Source of the DNA: Mactromeris polynyma | Lineage: Eukaryota; Mollusca; Bivalvia; Venerida; Mactridae | DNA: 64,000 nucleotides | Reading direction: 5' to 3' | NCBI GenBank assembly: GCA_032209605.1 | Contig: JASFXZ010000003.1 | Location: 37,040,762-37,104,761, forward strand | Shown here: in pieces, positions 36,399 through 48,493 of the stretch | How positions within the stretch are numbered: position 1 is the stretch's first letter | How the letters are laid out: each line of letters starts with the position of its first letter | Program-made: the position numbers and the translations under genes | The notes under the pieces: model-generated | Database searches by the model: none | What the model was told of the DNA's origin: nothing | What the model saw: only the letters and a program-made list of their open reading frames with translations

Positions 36399-37252
36399 AT
36401 ATCATAGATTCCAACCGGGAACTAGCTTGTTGTGGTCAGTCTGCTAATATCACCTTCATATTCATTTTGTACAGATTGAAATGAAAACTGGAATCTTAAT
36501 GTAAACACACTAGAGTACGTTAGATAAACATGTTGGGGTTTCAAAAACAAAACGTTTTAATGATAAAATTAATGATTGTTACTGGTTGAACAACAGAAAC
36601 AGCAGGTGTGCTGATAATGGTTAAAGAAAGTACCTGTTTTCTTTATGAATGTTTGTTCTTCAAAGAAACTTAATGAACTTAACTCATACTTATGTGTATC
36701 CTTTGGCGTAAGTACATACGCAAGTACACATAATTTATCTCCAAAAATAGAAAATTAAGTTGTAATATAGCATGAGAATGCAATCCTTAAAAAATTCCTC
36801 ATATTTTACAAAGTTTTATTCTCCCTCTGCTAGGAGTGGGCGTCAATATGTCTCCCTGAAGGAATCCCTTAACTGCTGTGATGCTGCTTGATTCCTGTGA
36901 CCTGGTTCCTATCTTTAATTAGAATATTGTGTCCATAATCTTGAACAACAGATGAATTCATTGTGAGACAATATTGGTTTGAGTTCTTCAAGTTTAGCTT
37001 AAAAAGCCAGGTATGTTGTATGGATTCTAACTGTTCAACTCATAGTGTGTAATAATCTTGTGTGTAGATAAATCCTGGGTGCTTGTGTGATTACGATGGA
37101 ACTTGCAGAATTTTATCATTTCTGGCACTTCTTCCTGTGAAAATCTTTTCCTATCTGCTGGTGTTTATTGTTGTCAGTCTGGCTATTTCTATGCAGCTGA
37201 CATTGGAAAGTCTTGATGAGAAAATGTGGCATGAAAAATATGATTGTCAGAC
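36399..37252. other. Intron 1 sequence, nothing recognised
   Basis: AT-rich DNA with no recognisable gene. Confidence 0.4.
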
Positions 37253-37325
37253 AGGCCTAGTGGTCTAGGTATATAGTCTGAGTCACAGACTCCTGAACTA
37301 ATGGTCATGAGTTTAAACTTGCATA
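37253..37325 (+). repeat. Possible tRNA-derived SINE head
   Basis: GGCCTAGTGGTCTAGG resembles an A-box region and GGTCATGAGTTTAAACTT a degenerate B-box region. No intact tRNA fold is apparent. Confidence 0.35.
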
Positions 37326-38795
37326 GGGGTCATCATACAGGCCTTGAAAAGTCTTTAAAAAATGGCTAAAACCCTAAATAACCTGAAAAAGCACTTGAAT
37401 TTTGAAAAATGACTGTTTGAATTTCATCTGAAACTCTTTGAAAAACTTTGTTTTCCATTGCATTTGCCTGTAGATCGAATAATGTTTTAAAGAGTCAATG
37501 AAAAAAAAAGTTAGAAATGATATCAGGTCACTTATTAATCTTTGTTCGTTAGGGTAGGGCATTTTATTGTGATTAAAACAGCGCCACTTCCACATGACCT
37601 AGCTATTGTTACATTTGTTATCTTTACAGTGATATAGAAATAGTCCTTGAATACATGTAAAAGTTCCTGAAATGTCCTTGAAAAGTAGTTGCATTTTGTC
37701 TCAGAGGTACTGTGTGAATTATGCTTACATGTACATTTATGTTTGAAGCAGTGGACACAAGTGGTCAAATAGATTTGTATATTTTAAAAGTACTGTGAGC
37801 CTCATTCTTCATCAGATGATTCACATATGGTTTATTTAAAAAGTATGTTACCAGCATTATAGACATCATTGATATATTGAGTGGATTATCCTATGATCTC
37901 GGTCTCACGCTCTATCCATAATCTTTCGACGCCTACTCATCACACCCACATCAAATGTGAATCGTTTTGAACATCTTTATATTGTAACCTATATTACTCC
38001 GATTGCCTGTATAGTTTACAAAGATTAGTCGAAGGATATTGAAATTTTAATGGTAATTCATTTAAATGTCACAGAGTACTGAGGTGTTTGTCATTTTTGG
38101 GTGCAAAACAAATAAAGCATCAAGGAACAATAAGAACTTCCTGTATTAGAAGGGTGTGGTTTGATTTGGAGTAAATTTATAGCTTATCTTGGCTTATGAG
38201 GCTTTTCTGTGCTTATAATCGAGTACCATAAAACTTCATAATATTCTTTTTAAAGTGACAGTTTCAATTTACTGTTTGTATGATCATCTACATTATTCAA
38301 ATGACAAATGGTCTCCATTTATTACAACAGTTATGATTTGAAGTTGCAGGCATTGGGAAAATTCACCCTTCTTTATTGTAAACATTTGAGCACCTAATCC
38401 TGTTGTCATCTCTTGTACAGATTCATGAATATTTTAAATTCAAATACCTATTTTATATTTCTGTTTAAAAGTTAACAGAAGTACTTGGCATACATTGGTA
38501 ATTTCTGGTTATCTTTAAAATGTCACAGTTTCTGGGAGCCTGACACACCAAAATTGGCCCGACTGGATTTTCTCATGTCTAAAAAATCTTCAAGACAATC
38601 TACCCACCTCTAAGGTTATGGGTAGCCTAACTGCGAGTACCACAAACAAACCAGTTTTTGTTGGCCTAGTTAGATATAAGATCTACGTACTGACTGACAT
38701 TATGGACATAATGAAAGACAATTAGTGTAACACATTCTATAAAAGGTTCTTAACTAATTTTGGAAATTTTATGACATTATGTACCATTTTACATA

Positions 38796-38971
38796 CAGTA
38801 AAACCTCAACAATAAGACCACCTTTGGAAGGCTTGAAAACTGGTTTTCTTATTGAGGTGGTCTCATTTTGAAGTTGAATATAGAATAAAACAGTGAAAAT
38901 GGACTTGCAAATTGTGTTCTTAATTTTGAGGTGGTCTTATTATTGAGGTGGTCTTTAAGTGAGGTTTACTG
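38796..38971 (-). mobile_element. pogo/Tigger-like MITE, copy 4
   Basis: A 176-bp element with ends CAGTAAAACCTCA and TGAGGTTTACTG (one T lost) and TA on both sides (38794-38795, 38972-38973). The interior AATAAAACAGTGAAAATGGA and GTGTTCTTAATTTTGAGG matches copies 1-3, 18-22 kb away. Confidence 0.85.
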
Positions 38972-38973
38972 TA

Positions 38974-40229
38974 TTGCAATCTTTTATCCAAGTCCATTTA
39001 TGGATCCTTAAATTTCCAATACTTCACTGTGTCAAATAAATTTAAATCAAACATTATAAGGTAAAAAATGCTAAATACTGTATTTGTTTGATCTTTGACA
39101 ATTCACTTAGTTCATGATATTGTAGTGTAGAATATTTACGATGACATATATGATTACGTTTAGTGTACTCAATGATTTATATTGAATTTTTATTGCTAAA
39201 TTTTGTCATACTAAGTTTACCAGTGCTGGTTCTCATGTGTCCCAATCTCTGACATCAGATTTATTTGTACACTGAGTGTAATATGTTGTCAGAAAGCCAT
39301 AACAAACCTTACCTGATGATTATTTGTGTCAACATATCCAACATTTACATAAAGATTTAAATTTCTTCAGGTTTTTCCTCTATTAAATATTGAGGTCAGT
39401 CCAAGGCTTACTTGAAGTTATTTAGCACAATAATATATTGTTTGCTTTTTGCATGTCTGAAATGTTTTGAAATATTTTGTAAATATTTCATACAATAAAT
39501 TATTATCTCGATCTTTTGAAACTGAATTTAAAACACAAATTTATTTACGAAGTTACTTGTTGAAGGTTTAGAACAAAATTGTTGTCAATTAGTTTTGATA
39601 GCCTGTTCTCTAACCTGTTCTCTAATTCAATGTTTTTAATTCAAAATCCCTCTTGTTCACTGTACTGATCTAACCTAAATGTACTCACAATCTGTCATGT
39701 CAATTGCTTCTAATGAAAGAACGGTGAAATCACTTACCTGGATCTTTGTCATAATTTATTAATTATATGTCAGAAGTTTGAAAATTGCTCAACTTGCTGC
39801 TATTTGCTTATAATTTAACCTACTTCAATAAGTATGTTTCTATATTTTTAATCCATATATCTTGATTCTAATTTAAGAAGACATTTAGATGTTTTGGTTA
39901 AGTAGAAATATTGATAAGGGAAGCGACTCTTCATGTCTTGTGTGGCTATTCACTTAATGAATTAGTCATGCCAGAGTTGTCTCTCTTGTAATAGACAGTA
40001 AACTTGAATAAATGATTGATTTTGTATCTAACATTTTGGCTGGTATGATGGTTGTGTTTTATGATTTAAAATGTTAAATTAACCTACTGATGTGTTCTGA
40101 TAAACATGTAATTAGTCTTATTAAGTTTTTGTTTTACACATTTTTGCCAATGGTGACACGGTCTCAACATAAGTTTATGAATAACTCAATGACTACAAAG
40201 TATGAAATGTTGGAACTTAAAGCTAATAT
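38974..40229. other. Intron 1 sequence, nothing recognised
   Basis: AT-rich DNA, including a small tandem CTGTTCTCTAAC duplication near 39602-39626. No gene seen. Confidence 0.4.
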
Positions 40230-40649
40230 TTGGGTTTCTACATTTTCAATTTTCATCCAGGAACAAAGATACTCTGTCCTGAAGTAAAGTATGTTAGATT
40301 GCCAGATTTTTCGATTAACATAATTAATAAAAGAAGACAAGATTTTCAGATTGTTAGGATTTTTGTCAGGATATATGATACTGAAGCTGGAGAAAAATTT
40401 CTAGTAAAACTTGTTAATTCACAGATGGAAATGAGAGATAATGTCTCCAAAAATACACCTTCCTGTGACAGACCTGGCTTGGTATCAACGTTCTGTCAGA
40501 TATCTTCATCTTTAAAATACTCTTTGAACATGCTCAACATTTGTCATTTTGTTGTTTATGAATTTGATTTTGCTGTTCCTGGTGGTTTGGCTGCAAATTT
40601 GATGAGTTATATTACATTCATAATTTGTTCAGCGGGAGTTATAGTATAG
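40230..40649 (+). other. Unidentified 139-codon open frame
   Basis: An AT-rich open frame with no ATG at its first codon. The product (for example VKYVRLPDFSINI, FVRIYDTEAGEKFLVKLVN) has no domain I recognise. TTCAATTTTCATCCAG within it resembles a 3' splice site. It runs into a SINE-like head at 40633, which suggests it is not an intact gene. Confidence 0.2.
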
Positions 40650-40705
40650 TGAATACAGTGTTGGACACCTGGCCCAAGTGTTGTGTGTTTCAGCCCTAGG
40701 AACAT
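40633..40705 (+). repeat. Possible tRNA-derived SINE head
   Basis: GTTATAGTATAGTGAATACAG and, about 45 bp on, GTGTGTTTCAGCCCTAGG resemble degenerate A and B boxes. Low confidence. Confidence 0.25.
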
Positions 40706-41525
40706 CATGACCACACCTCCTAGACTGATTTTCAAAAGAATCGGACACAAGCGTAATGCATATAAGCATAATGGTGTTATTGTTATCAAACTTGTGCTTT
40801 AATCAATTGGTATTCATGCATAAAATTCACTATATCATGGAAACATATCCGTCAATTTTCAATGTTTCGAAACAAAATAATCATGTCTCACATGATGAGA
40901 GATGGATAAGCTCACAAAGAACAAAGAGATGATTTACCAGCTACATTGTGGATTATGCCTGTAATTTGAGTATTTTCCTGGCATTATGATTTATTTATGA
41001 ACTCATAAATTATTTCATTCAGTAGTCTAAATGGCTAGAGATAAGCATTATATCTTGAAGTAACTGTTGTTTGTTCCTGTATCAATACTAGTGTCTTCCT
41101 AAGGCATCGTGTTCAGAGATAATCACCACTGATGCTGAGTTTCAAAATTTCGGTCTGAAAAATTATCTTTTATTTTTAGTGATGTTTCGGTTCCCATGGC
41201 AATTGATGTTTCCTCTCAGGTCTTTTGTTTTTCTGATAAGAATGTGGCTTTGGTAAACATGTATAATTTATTTTAATCACTCATGAGTACATGAGATTGA
41301 GTAATTTCTTGGGCGATCATAAAATCTGCCTCTTTATCTATATCATTTGCCAGACAAGGTTTTGTTAATGTTGATTGCTGAGAAAACATCACGATAATAA
41401 TGGACACTTCATGATAATATCATGACTTGAGGACACTGTGAATACACACCCAAGAATGTCATTACCAGTATTGTATTACTGTTTACACTTATCATTCTGT
41501 AAGTGTGAAAACATTTTAACAAATA

Positions 41526-41704
41526 CAGTTAGACCTCGTCTTCTCGACGACCTAAAAAATCTATCCGAATACTTGGTATCAATCCGAAATATATGTCAGG
41601 TCCCGATGTATCTTCTAAGGCAGGTCAAATTCAAATGGGCTATTCGAAAGCCTGTATTATTCGAAATAAAATGATGATGAATTCGAATGAACGAGGTCCG
41701 ACTG
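41526..41704. mobile_element. MITE with CAGTYRGACCTCGT ends
   Basis: A 179-bp element: left end CAGTTAGACCTCGTCTTC, right end inverse of CAGTCGGACCTCGTTCATTC, with TA on each side (41524-41525, 41705-41706). It is distinct from the CAGTAAAACC family but has the same CAGT start and TA duplication, so pogo/Tigger-like. Confidence 0.75.
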
Positions 41705-41848
41705 TAAATATTTATCCAAGACGGCTAGTTAATATGATGTCAAGTTTTGTCTCATTCAAAATTAAAAAAAAACCAATGTGCGTGACTCATACATTTATTT
41801 AGTGTATATCCTTACATATAATGTAGTACTTGCCATATGGTCTTGCCT

Positions 41849-42190
41849 TCAATTGTGTTTTATTAAAACATTTAATTTAGAATATTTTCCATCCATTTGT
41901 TCGACAGATGCTTGCAAACATTTTGGAAACAAATCAAGAAGCCAGGAAGCATATTTTTGGAACCCAGATTCTGCAGAATACCAGACTCGATTCATGTTTG
42001 GTCTGATTTTTAAAAAATCTTCGACATGTAGACATTCTGAATGTTTCCTGGCACTACTAGTATGTTCAGGCGATGGTTTCTTCAATTCTGAGAAAATAAT
42101 TGTCTGTAATTTTTCAAGTAATCTTGTAATGATATTTATTATGATTCTAATGCATTCTTTCGAAAATGCACCAAATTTTCCCACATTTTG
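41849..42190 (-). other. Unidentified 111-codon open frame, possible gene relic
   Basis: The - strand frame is free of stops for about 117 codons and has protein-like composition (KECIRIIINIITRLLEK, HVEDFLKIRP, SGFQKYASWLLDLFPKC), ending in TGA with AATAAA overlapping the end. The + strand is open over the same span (41778-42194), so one is a shadow. No family recognised and no ATG at the first codon. Confidence 0.25.
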
Positions 42191-42194
42191 TTGA

Positions 42195-44777
42195 AATCCA
42201 CCTTTTTATGTCTGCATTTAAAATACATAAATACAGTATCAAACTAAGCCATTATTTTGCCAAAAATTGCTTGGAAAGCCAACCAACTAGTAATTGAATG
42301 ACTTGGAATTGTACATCAGTGCCTGGCGGAAGTATCCAGATTTGAACTAAGTCTAAATTATGCCAGAAATAACATCAAAGTACAAACAAAATCACCTGTA
42401 ATTGAACGGGATAAATATTCGGTGGAAAATGTTCTGATCCCTTCCAAGATTTGATTGGTTGAAAATTCTGCTGGAAAGATAAGGGGGTACTGGTGCTTTG
42501 AAGCAACTCATAAAAATCTCTGATACATGAGATGCTTGGTGTGATTTTTGTGAGATGAATGTTGTTTTATGATGGGTTCAGATGTCAAATACAGGTGTTT
42601 CCTGATGGGCTTACTTTAACATTTGGGCATGGGGAGTTTTAATGCTTGATTCTCTTCTGTACATTTGAAATTGAATATTTTTTTTTGACTTTGATAGATT
42701 TTTTATTTGAGACTTTGTGCCCTTAGTGTCGAGTGGCATGTGTCAAAATGTACAGGTGGTGTAGACATTTTTATGTTGTTATGTAATCAATGCAAACTAC
42801 TGGAATATATATCTGAGATAATTTTTATATTAAATTGACTGACAGAATGACTGCACAATAAATGGATTTTCATTGGTGGTCGTCTGCACGTAGAACGTAT
42901 GTAAAAGCAAGAAGGGATATAATTAATTGTGAAAATAGTGAATATACTTTTTATTAGAACTGAAGTTGAATTCCATATCATCTCAGGAACTTACAATAGT
43001 GTGATTCAATAGTGTTTTGATGTCTATCGAAAATGGTGAAAGTAAGTATTTGTTGATAATTCCTGCAGGAGTAGGTGAATGACCTCTGTGAGTGGATTGC
43101 AGCTTTCAAAACTGCTGTGGTTGCTATAATCATTCTTGTCGAAAATAAGGTCATTAACTCAAACTGTACAAATTGTTTGCCCTTGTTTTTAGTCATCGTG
43201 TACCATTGTAAAAGTACCAACTAAGGTTTTATCATGAAGAAGAATATTTTTAGAGTTTTTTCACTTTAAGTATGAAACTTGAAAATTTGAAAAAAATTGA
43301 GATATAATCCGAACAGCTAGAGTAAACACAGTATTAAATTTGTTAACGTTTATATTGAAAACCTGTAATTGTCTTTTGTTAGTAGAAATTCCAAAGTGTT
43401 GATATATGTCATTATTGTTACCAATTCAAGGCCAGTAAACTTGTTTTCATACTTATGTAAGAGTTACAGCCCTTTATTATAAAAATGTTGGAATGATTCC
43501 TATAATACTCAGTAATTAGTATTTGGATTAAATTATCCATACATGTTAAGCATGAAAATCTGTTGGATGACACAAACCATTAAGTTTCAACAGAGATAGA
43601 TTGTTATCTGTTGGGAGCCTGTGTTCTTTATCAAAATGAGTTTTCCTCATCCTGGGACTTTGTGACCTTGCTTATAAGCTGATGCCATGTTCTGGTTCTT
43701 AAAGGTTCAAACATTAATGATGTTGCTGAGACTGTCTCTGCATCATTAATTTTAATGATGAAAATTACTCATTTGTAAAGTTGCTCAGCTGGACCAAGTC
43801 ACAACCTACCGCACTCTATTAAATGTTTCACTGCTTAAGGTCTGTGCAATTTCGTTACAATGCCTTCCCTCATATTTTGCAACAATTAATTATAAATTGA
43901 ATAATGATTCTGCTGTGTTTGAAACAATAGTATCAGTATAGATTGTAATGCTACAACATGGCTACAGTTACTGAGCTTTTTGCATAATTATGTTTTTGTA
44001 TATATATTCCGTCAACTTGAAAGATCGACTGTTGTTGTTTAGTTGGACAAACATAAATGGGAAAATTGATTTGCTATCTCTGGTTGAACATTGTTCACAC
44101 TTTTGTAGCAAATATATCTTAACTCCCAACATACCATGTAGTGTTGTAGATTGTCTTATCGTGTTTTAAGTTTCTTGACCTTACATTTTTAGATATCTTG
44201 GAACAAATAGGAATAAATGTATATGTCAATCTTTGTGAGATTGATTGGGAAGAAGAACTTGATGTTTTTATGTAGAAAAATCCATAAATTTATTCATACA
44301 GATTTATTGGGAGATATATGTTTTCGAAAATATGTAATCAAACTAAACAATTCATACCTTGAAGAGAATGTTTGTGAAGTTCTTTTGTTTTGGTTGGTTT
44401 TAATAGTAACAAAGATGACTTTGCAGTGTCCATATGTACTGGGGTCTGTCTCCGTCTTGGGGGACATTAAGTAGTCCAGCCACGGACGTCACATCTCAAT
44501 ACTGTCGCTGTACAACGTACTGCTAAACCATTCACAGAAGTAAACAGAAGTTGGACACCGTCGGTCTTTCCACTGCGTTTACTCTTATTTTCATGAACAT
44601 ATAAATGCTTTGCATGCAATAAAAAACTGTACAACAGAAAATTGTATTTTTTTGTTAATTTGTCTTTTCAACACATGATTTTCATGGATACAACTTGTTT
44701 TGTAAAAAAAAATAGTGAATCGAGCACCTGTTAAATATGAAGATGGGAGAGTTGCTACGGAGGCAGTGCGCACTTAG
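42195..44777. other. Intron 1 sequence, nothing recognised
   Basis: AT-rich DNA with short open frames only. Confidence 0.4.
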
Positions 44778-44894
44778 TTATTCCCCTTCCCAGATCACCG
44801 TCGATATTGCTATTATTTGCTCCTCCTTGAGCCAATACTGAAAGTGATATCTATCATGAATTCGATCAAAAGTTGTTTCAACATTAAAATCCAT
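44778..44894 (-). CDS. Candidate short ORF or first exon, Q-motif-like
   Basis: The ATG at 44894 (A at -3, G at +4, strong context; in-frame TAG four codons upstream) opens 38 codons to a TAA at 44778. The product MDFNVETTFDRIHDRYHF then QYWLKEEQIIAISTVI resembles the segment that precedes the Walker A motif in RecQ-type helicases, where an LKxxQ..AI motif is usual. The Walker A is not present before the stop, so if real the exon would have to splice out first, for example at ACG/GTGATC. Upstream on the same strand are CCAAT (44921-44925) and a GGGCGG box (44983-44988). Tentative. Confidence 0.25.
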   Translation of the reverse strand: MDFNVETTFDRIHDRYHFQYWLKEEQIIAISTVIWEGE

Positions 44895-45030
44895 CTTGTA
44901 TTGCTACTTTGACGGGCGAAATTGGCTGGAGCGCGAATGTCAACATCCAGTTTGTAAGGTAGATAGTTTATGTGCGCACCGTGGGCGGAGTTGTGTTTGA
45001 TTGACAGATACCTTAGCAACAATATTTGCA
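44895..45030 (-). promoter_or_regulatory. Putative minus-strand promoter
   Basis: Read on the - strand, it contains a CCGCCC box (44983-44988), GGATGTTGACATT (44936-44948) and CCAAT (44921-44925) before the ATG at 44894. CpG density is above the local average. The GGATGTTGACATT string also occurs at 51044-51056 inside another - strand start-like exon. Confidence 0.3.
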
Positions 45031-45229
45031 GTCATAAACATATATGCGCTAGAAATTCGATTTTTGTTTGCTTCTACTCATGAAAGATTGCTTCAGTTTT
45101 TCCGTACCTTCAGTCTGTTCGGTTGATAATAAAGATGCCAGAAGAGTACCGTTAAAATCATGCTGCAAAATCCCACCTTTTTACTATAGGCTTGCGCGTG
45201 GCTCTGTTACGAAGACGCTTGTAATAGAG

Positions 45230-45370
45230 TCACATATGCGGGGCTTAGGGGACAAGTGCCTGTGCCCTTTGATGGGGGGGGGGGGGATTTTCGTGTGATT
45301 TTCCAAATTTTCTGGATATTTCTGTTCATAATTGATTAAATGGTTGTGGGGGGGGGTTGGAGGACATTTT
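45230..45370. repeat. G-rich interspersed-repeat fragment
   Basis: GGGGACAAGTGCCTGTGCCC followed by a run of G near 45275-45287 and a second G run at 45348-45356. This resembles ends of common invertebrate MITEs, but no matching inverted end is present. Confidence 0.3.
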
Positions 45371-46579
45371 TTAAAGCGGGGAATGGTGCCAGATATAGTC
45401 AATAAAATAATATCGAAACCCCTCATGCTTGCTTAAATCTCCATGGTAGCCAGGTGGTTGTATTGTAATCTTTGTTTTGCTCATCAGTAGCTATTAAACT
45501 ACTAATAAAGACTCAATTATTTACTCATTTACTGTTACCTGTACCAGTACATGGTACTCCATTCATAGATTGTAAATTAAATTAAATGTAAACTGCATGG
45601 TTTAAGTAGTGTCACAGTAATGAAGTGGTGACTGGACTCACCATTCACATACCTTAAACAGTACTATGTTTGCCTTAATTAGACTAAGATGTTACTTAGT
45701 AATATAATTATTAATTTGATGACCCTTTGTTTAATCTGTTTTTTCCTAGATGCAGTCTCAATATCCCTATTGAAAATGGCCACTGCTTGATGTTAATTGG
45801 ATTTTCATCATTTTCAGCACCTTGCATTATAATTAATTGCAATTAGCGCAAAGAAGGAATTCCATTTTATCTAAGTCTGGTTTGGGTAGTTTATACAATA
45901 AATGGAAAAAAATGAAGAATGTCAGATAATATGGTTTTAAAAAGGAAATAAGAAATGTTTTATAACCAGGATGTAATTCTATGATAACTCTATCATTAGA
46001 ACAGCTGTTGATACTGATAAGCCCATGATAACATAGTTAAGGTGTATAGATTGAGTGGAGATAATTATATAAACTTTGAAAGGTTTTAACTCACCTTGAT
46101 TGACCTTCAGCTATTACAGAGTTGAGGGGCAGATATATTTGATACTTTATGACTTGATACAAAGCAGTAATGAAGATTTATTTAGAAAGAATGCCAGTCT
46201 GATTTAATTTTATTTTAAAGGTGAGATATATTTTATAATGTCTGAGGTTAATGTGCCCCTGCTGTCAGAACTGTGTAACCATGAGCTGTGGAATTCTGGG
46301 ATGGTTTGTCTGAATCCAAATATTTTGAATTTTACCTGTGAGATTATAATCAATTAAGACTGAAAGTTAATTACTACCCTGAGCTCTTCAGTAATTTTTT
46401 GTGGCTATAACCATCCTGATGCCTCCAGTGAATCATTATCGTTATGCTTTCTTGCACAAGTATAACCAACATAGTGCATGTTCGAAATTCATTTGAGAAC
46501 TTGTTCTATGGAAACTAATTGATATTCTTAAACTTTAAATCTGACAAATCCCGCACTAAATGATATTAATACTTGCCTC
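45371..46579. other. Intron 1 sequence, nothing recognised
   Basis: AT-rich DNA, no recognisable gene. Confidence 0.4.
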
Positions 46580-46655
46580 AGGAGGCATATAGATCACTAA
46601 GGCAAAGAGCTGGAATCCGGCTCTGTTGGTCATGGATTTGAAACTTGCTACATGT
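46580..46655 (+). repeat. Possible tRNA-derived SINE head
   Basis: ATAGATCACTAAGGCAAAGAG and GGTCATGGATTTGAAAC resemble degenerate A- and B-box regions at a suitable distance. Confidence 0.35.
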
Positions 46656-47159
46656 GATATTATCTTCCACTGTCCTTGCAGTCAAATAAGTTCACTATGT
46701 TCAGACTATTGTAAAATCATAAATACTGAGCTTCTTCAAAACTTTAAGACAACATTTATCTTTTCGAACTCGATTTAATCAGGAGTATAAAAATTAGTGG
46801 GTGGAGTAATCACATTCTGTTATTTTTTGCTTTAGCTTGGAGCATTATAATGATGAGTTTAGATTCATTATTTTTTAATCATAAAAGAAAATTGTTAGGC
46901 CAATGTTTTTATATAAGTTGCTTTACCGATCCGCCATTTTGAAAGTGTACAATTTCTCTGTTTTAAAAAGATATGTATTTAAAAAATGACAGTTGGCATC
47001 TTTCCACATCTTCGTTTTGAGAAAATTATAGTCAGGTTATAAGCTAATCAATACTAAAATCACTGTAGCACTTCAAAACCTAATGTAGTGCCTTGTCTAC
47101 ACTATATTACCATGGCTATGAATTTTAGTTTCTGTTAACTGAAAGGCAGATGTTTTGGT

Positions 47160-47880
47160 CCCTCATGAAAAAGTACTGTCTGAATTTACTCTGAATCAAG
47201 CTGAATTTTTGCTGAATATTTATCTGATTATTGTCTGAAATGTTGCTGAATGTATGCTGATGTTCTGATATTGTGACAGCTGAATCTAGTCTGATATATT
47301 ATTCAGGTCAAGTTCAGACCTGTTATGCATTGCTGAATCATGTATGATACAACTGTTCAGTTAGATTTCAGACTTTAATTCAGACTTTTATTGCTGAATA
47401 AAGGCTGACATGCTGAAAAATGGCTTAAAATGGAACAATTCAGTCCCAATTCAGACAGTTCAGACATTGTTCAGATGACGATTCAGACAACTTATTCAGA
47501 CAACATTCAGATAATCATTCAGACAATATTCAGAAAACTTATTCAGACAATATTCAGATAATAACTCAGACATTCTTCAGACTTTTTGTTCAGACTTTTT
47601 CTTCTGAATAAAGGCTGACCTGCTGAAAAATGGCTTAAAATGGAACAATTCAGTCATGATTCAGACAGTTCAGACATTGTTCAGATGACTGTTCAGACAA
47701 TTTACTCAGACAATATTCAGAAAATAATTAAGACAATATTCAGAAAACTGACTCAGACAATATTCAGAAAATAATTAAGACAATATTCAGAAAACTGACT
47801 CAGACAATATTCAGATAATAATTCAGACATTATTCATAGAAACTGGTCAGACAATATTCAGCTATGTTTAAGACATACAT
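47160..47880. repeat. Left CTGAA/TTCAG subterminal array
   Basis: In the first 130 bp the motif is mainly CTGAAT on the + strand. From about 47300 it switches to ATTCAGAC. A segment containing CTGCTGAAAAATGGCTTAAAA and GGAACAATTCAGTC occurs twice, about 215 bp apart, and ACAATATTCAGAAAACTGAC also repeats. Confidence 0.85.
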
Positions 47881-48493
47881 GTTTCTGAGTAATGTGTGAA
47901 TTATTCTATGAACATAGTGTGAGTCAGCAAATAACTTATGACAGAAACAGACTGAGGCTCACAAGCTTCCCCTGTGAAAAAGATTCATGAAGTTTGTGAC
48001 ATAATTCTGATAGTTTACCACTGATAGTCCACTGAAAATCCCATTGGTAATTATGAATACAATGTACAACTAAAATATACAATATTCAACAAAAATATTT
48101 CATTGACACACCACAATTAAACTGAAATTTAAAGTAACATAAATGTTTCCTTGGTGATTAGACCATCACCTTTCTTGAACTGATTAAATACATACATCTA
48201 GAATAAATTTATCAGATTTTAATTGAACAGAAGTTCCTGAACTTTACAAGAACACCAGGTATGAAAGATCGACAAACAAACCCAAGAATAAAGTAAAAAT
48301 TTGACATACTTGACACAAGTTAAAGCTTACTCAATTTATCATACACATGTATCAGCAGTTACAAAATAAAACAAATAATACAACAATACATTGATTTATA
48401 ACTATAGTTTAAATGTGTTTAATACCTAAAAATAATTAATTTTACATAATATACTTCCATATGATCAGAGCTTTTACAACACCAGCCTCTTTG

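Noticed and set aside
45230..45370. Quadruplex-forming or regulatory G-tracts
   Set aside because: G runs are far apart and the flanking sequence resembles degraded MITE ends.
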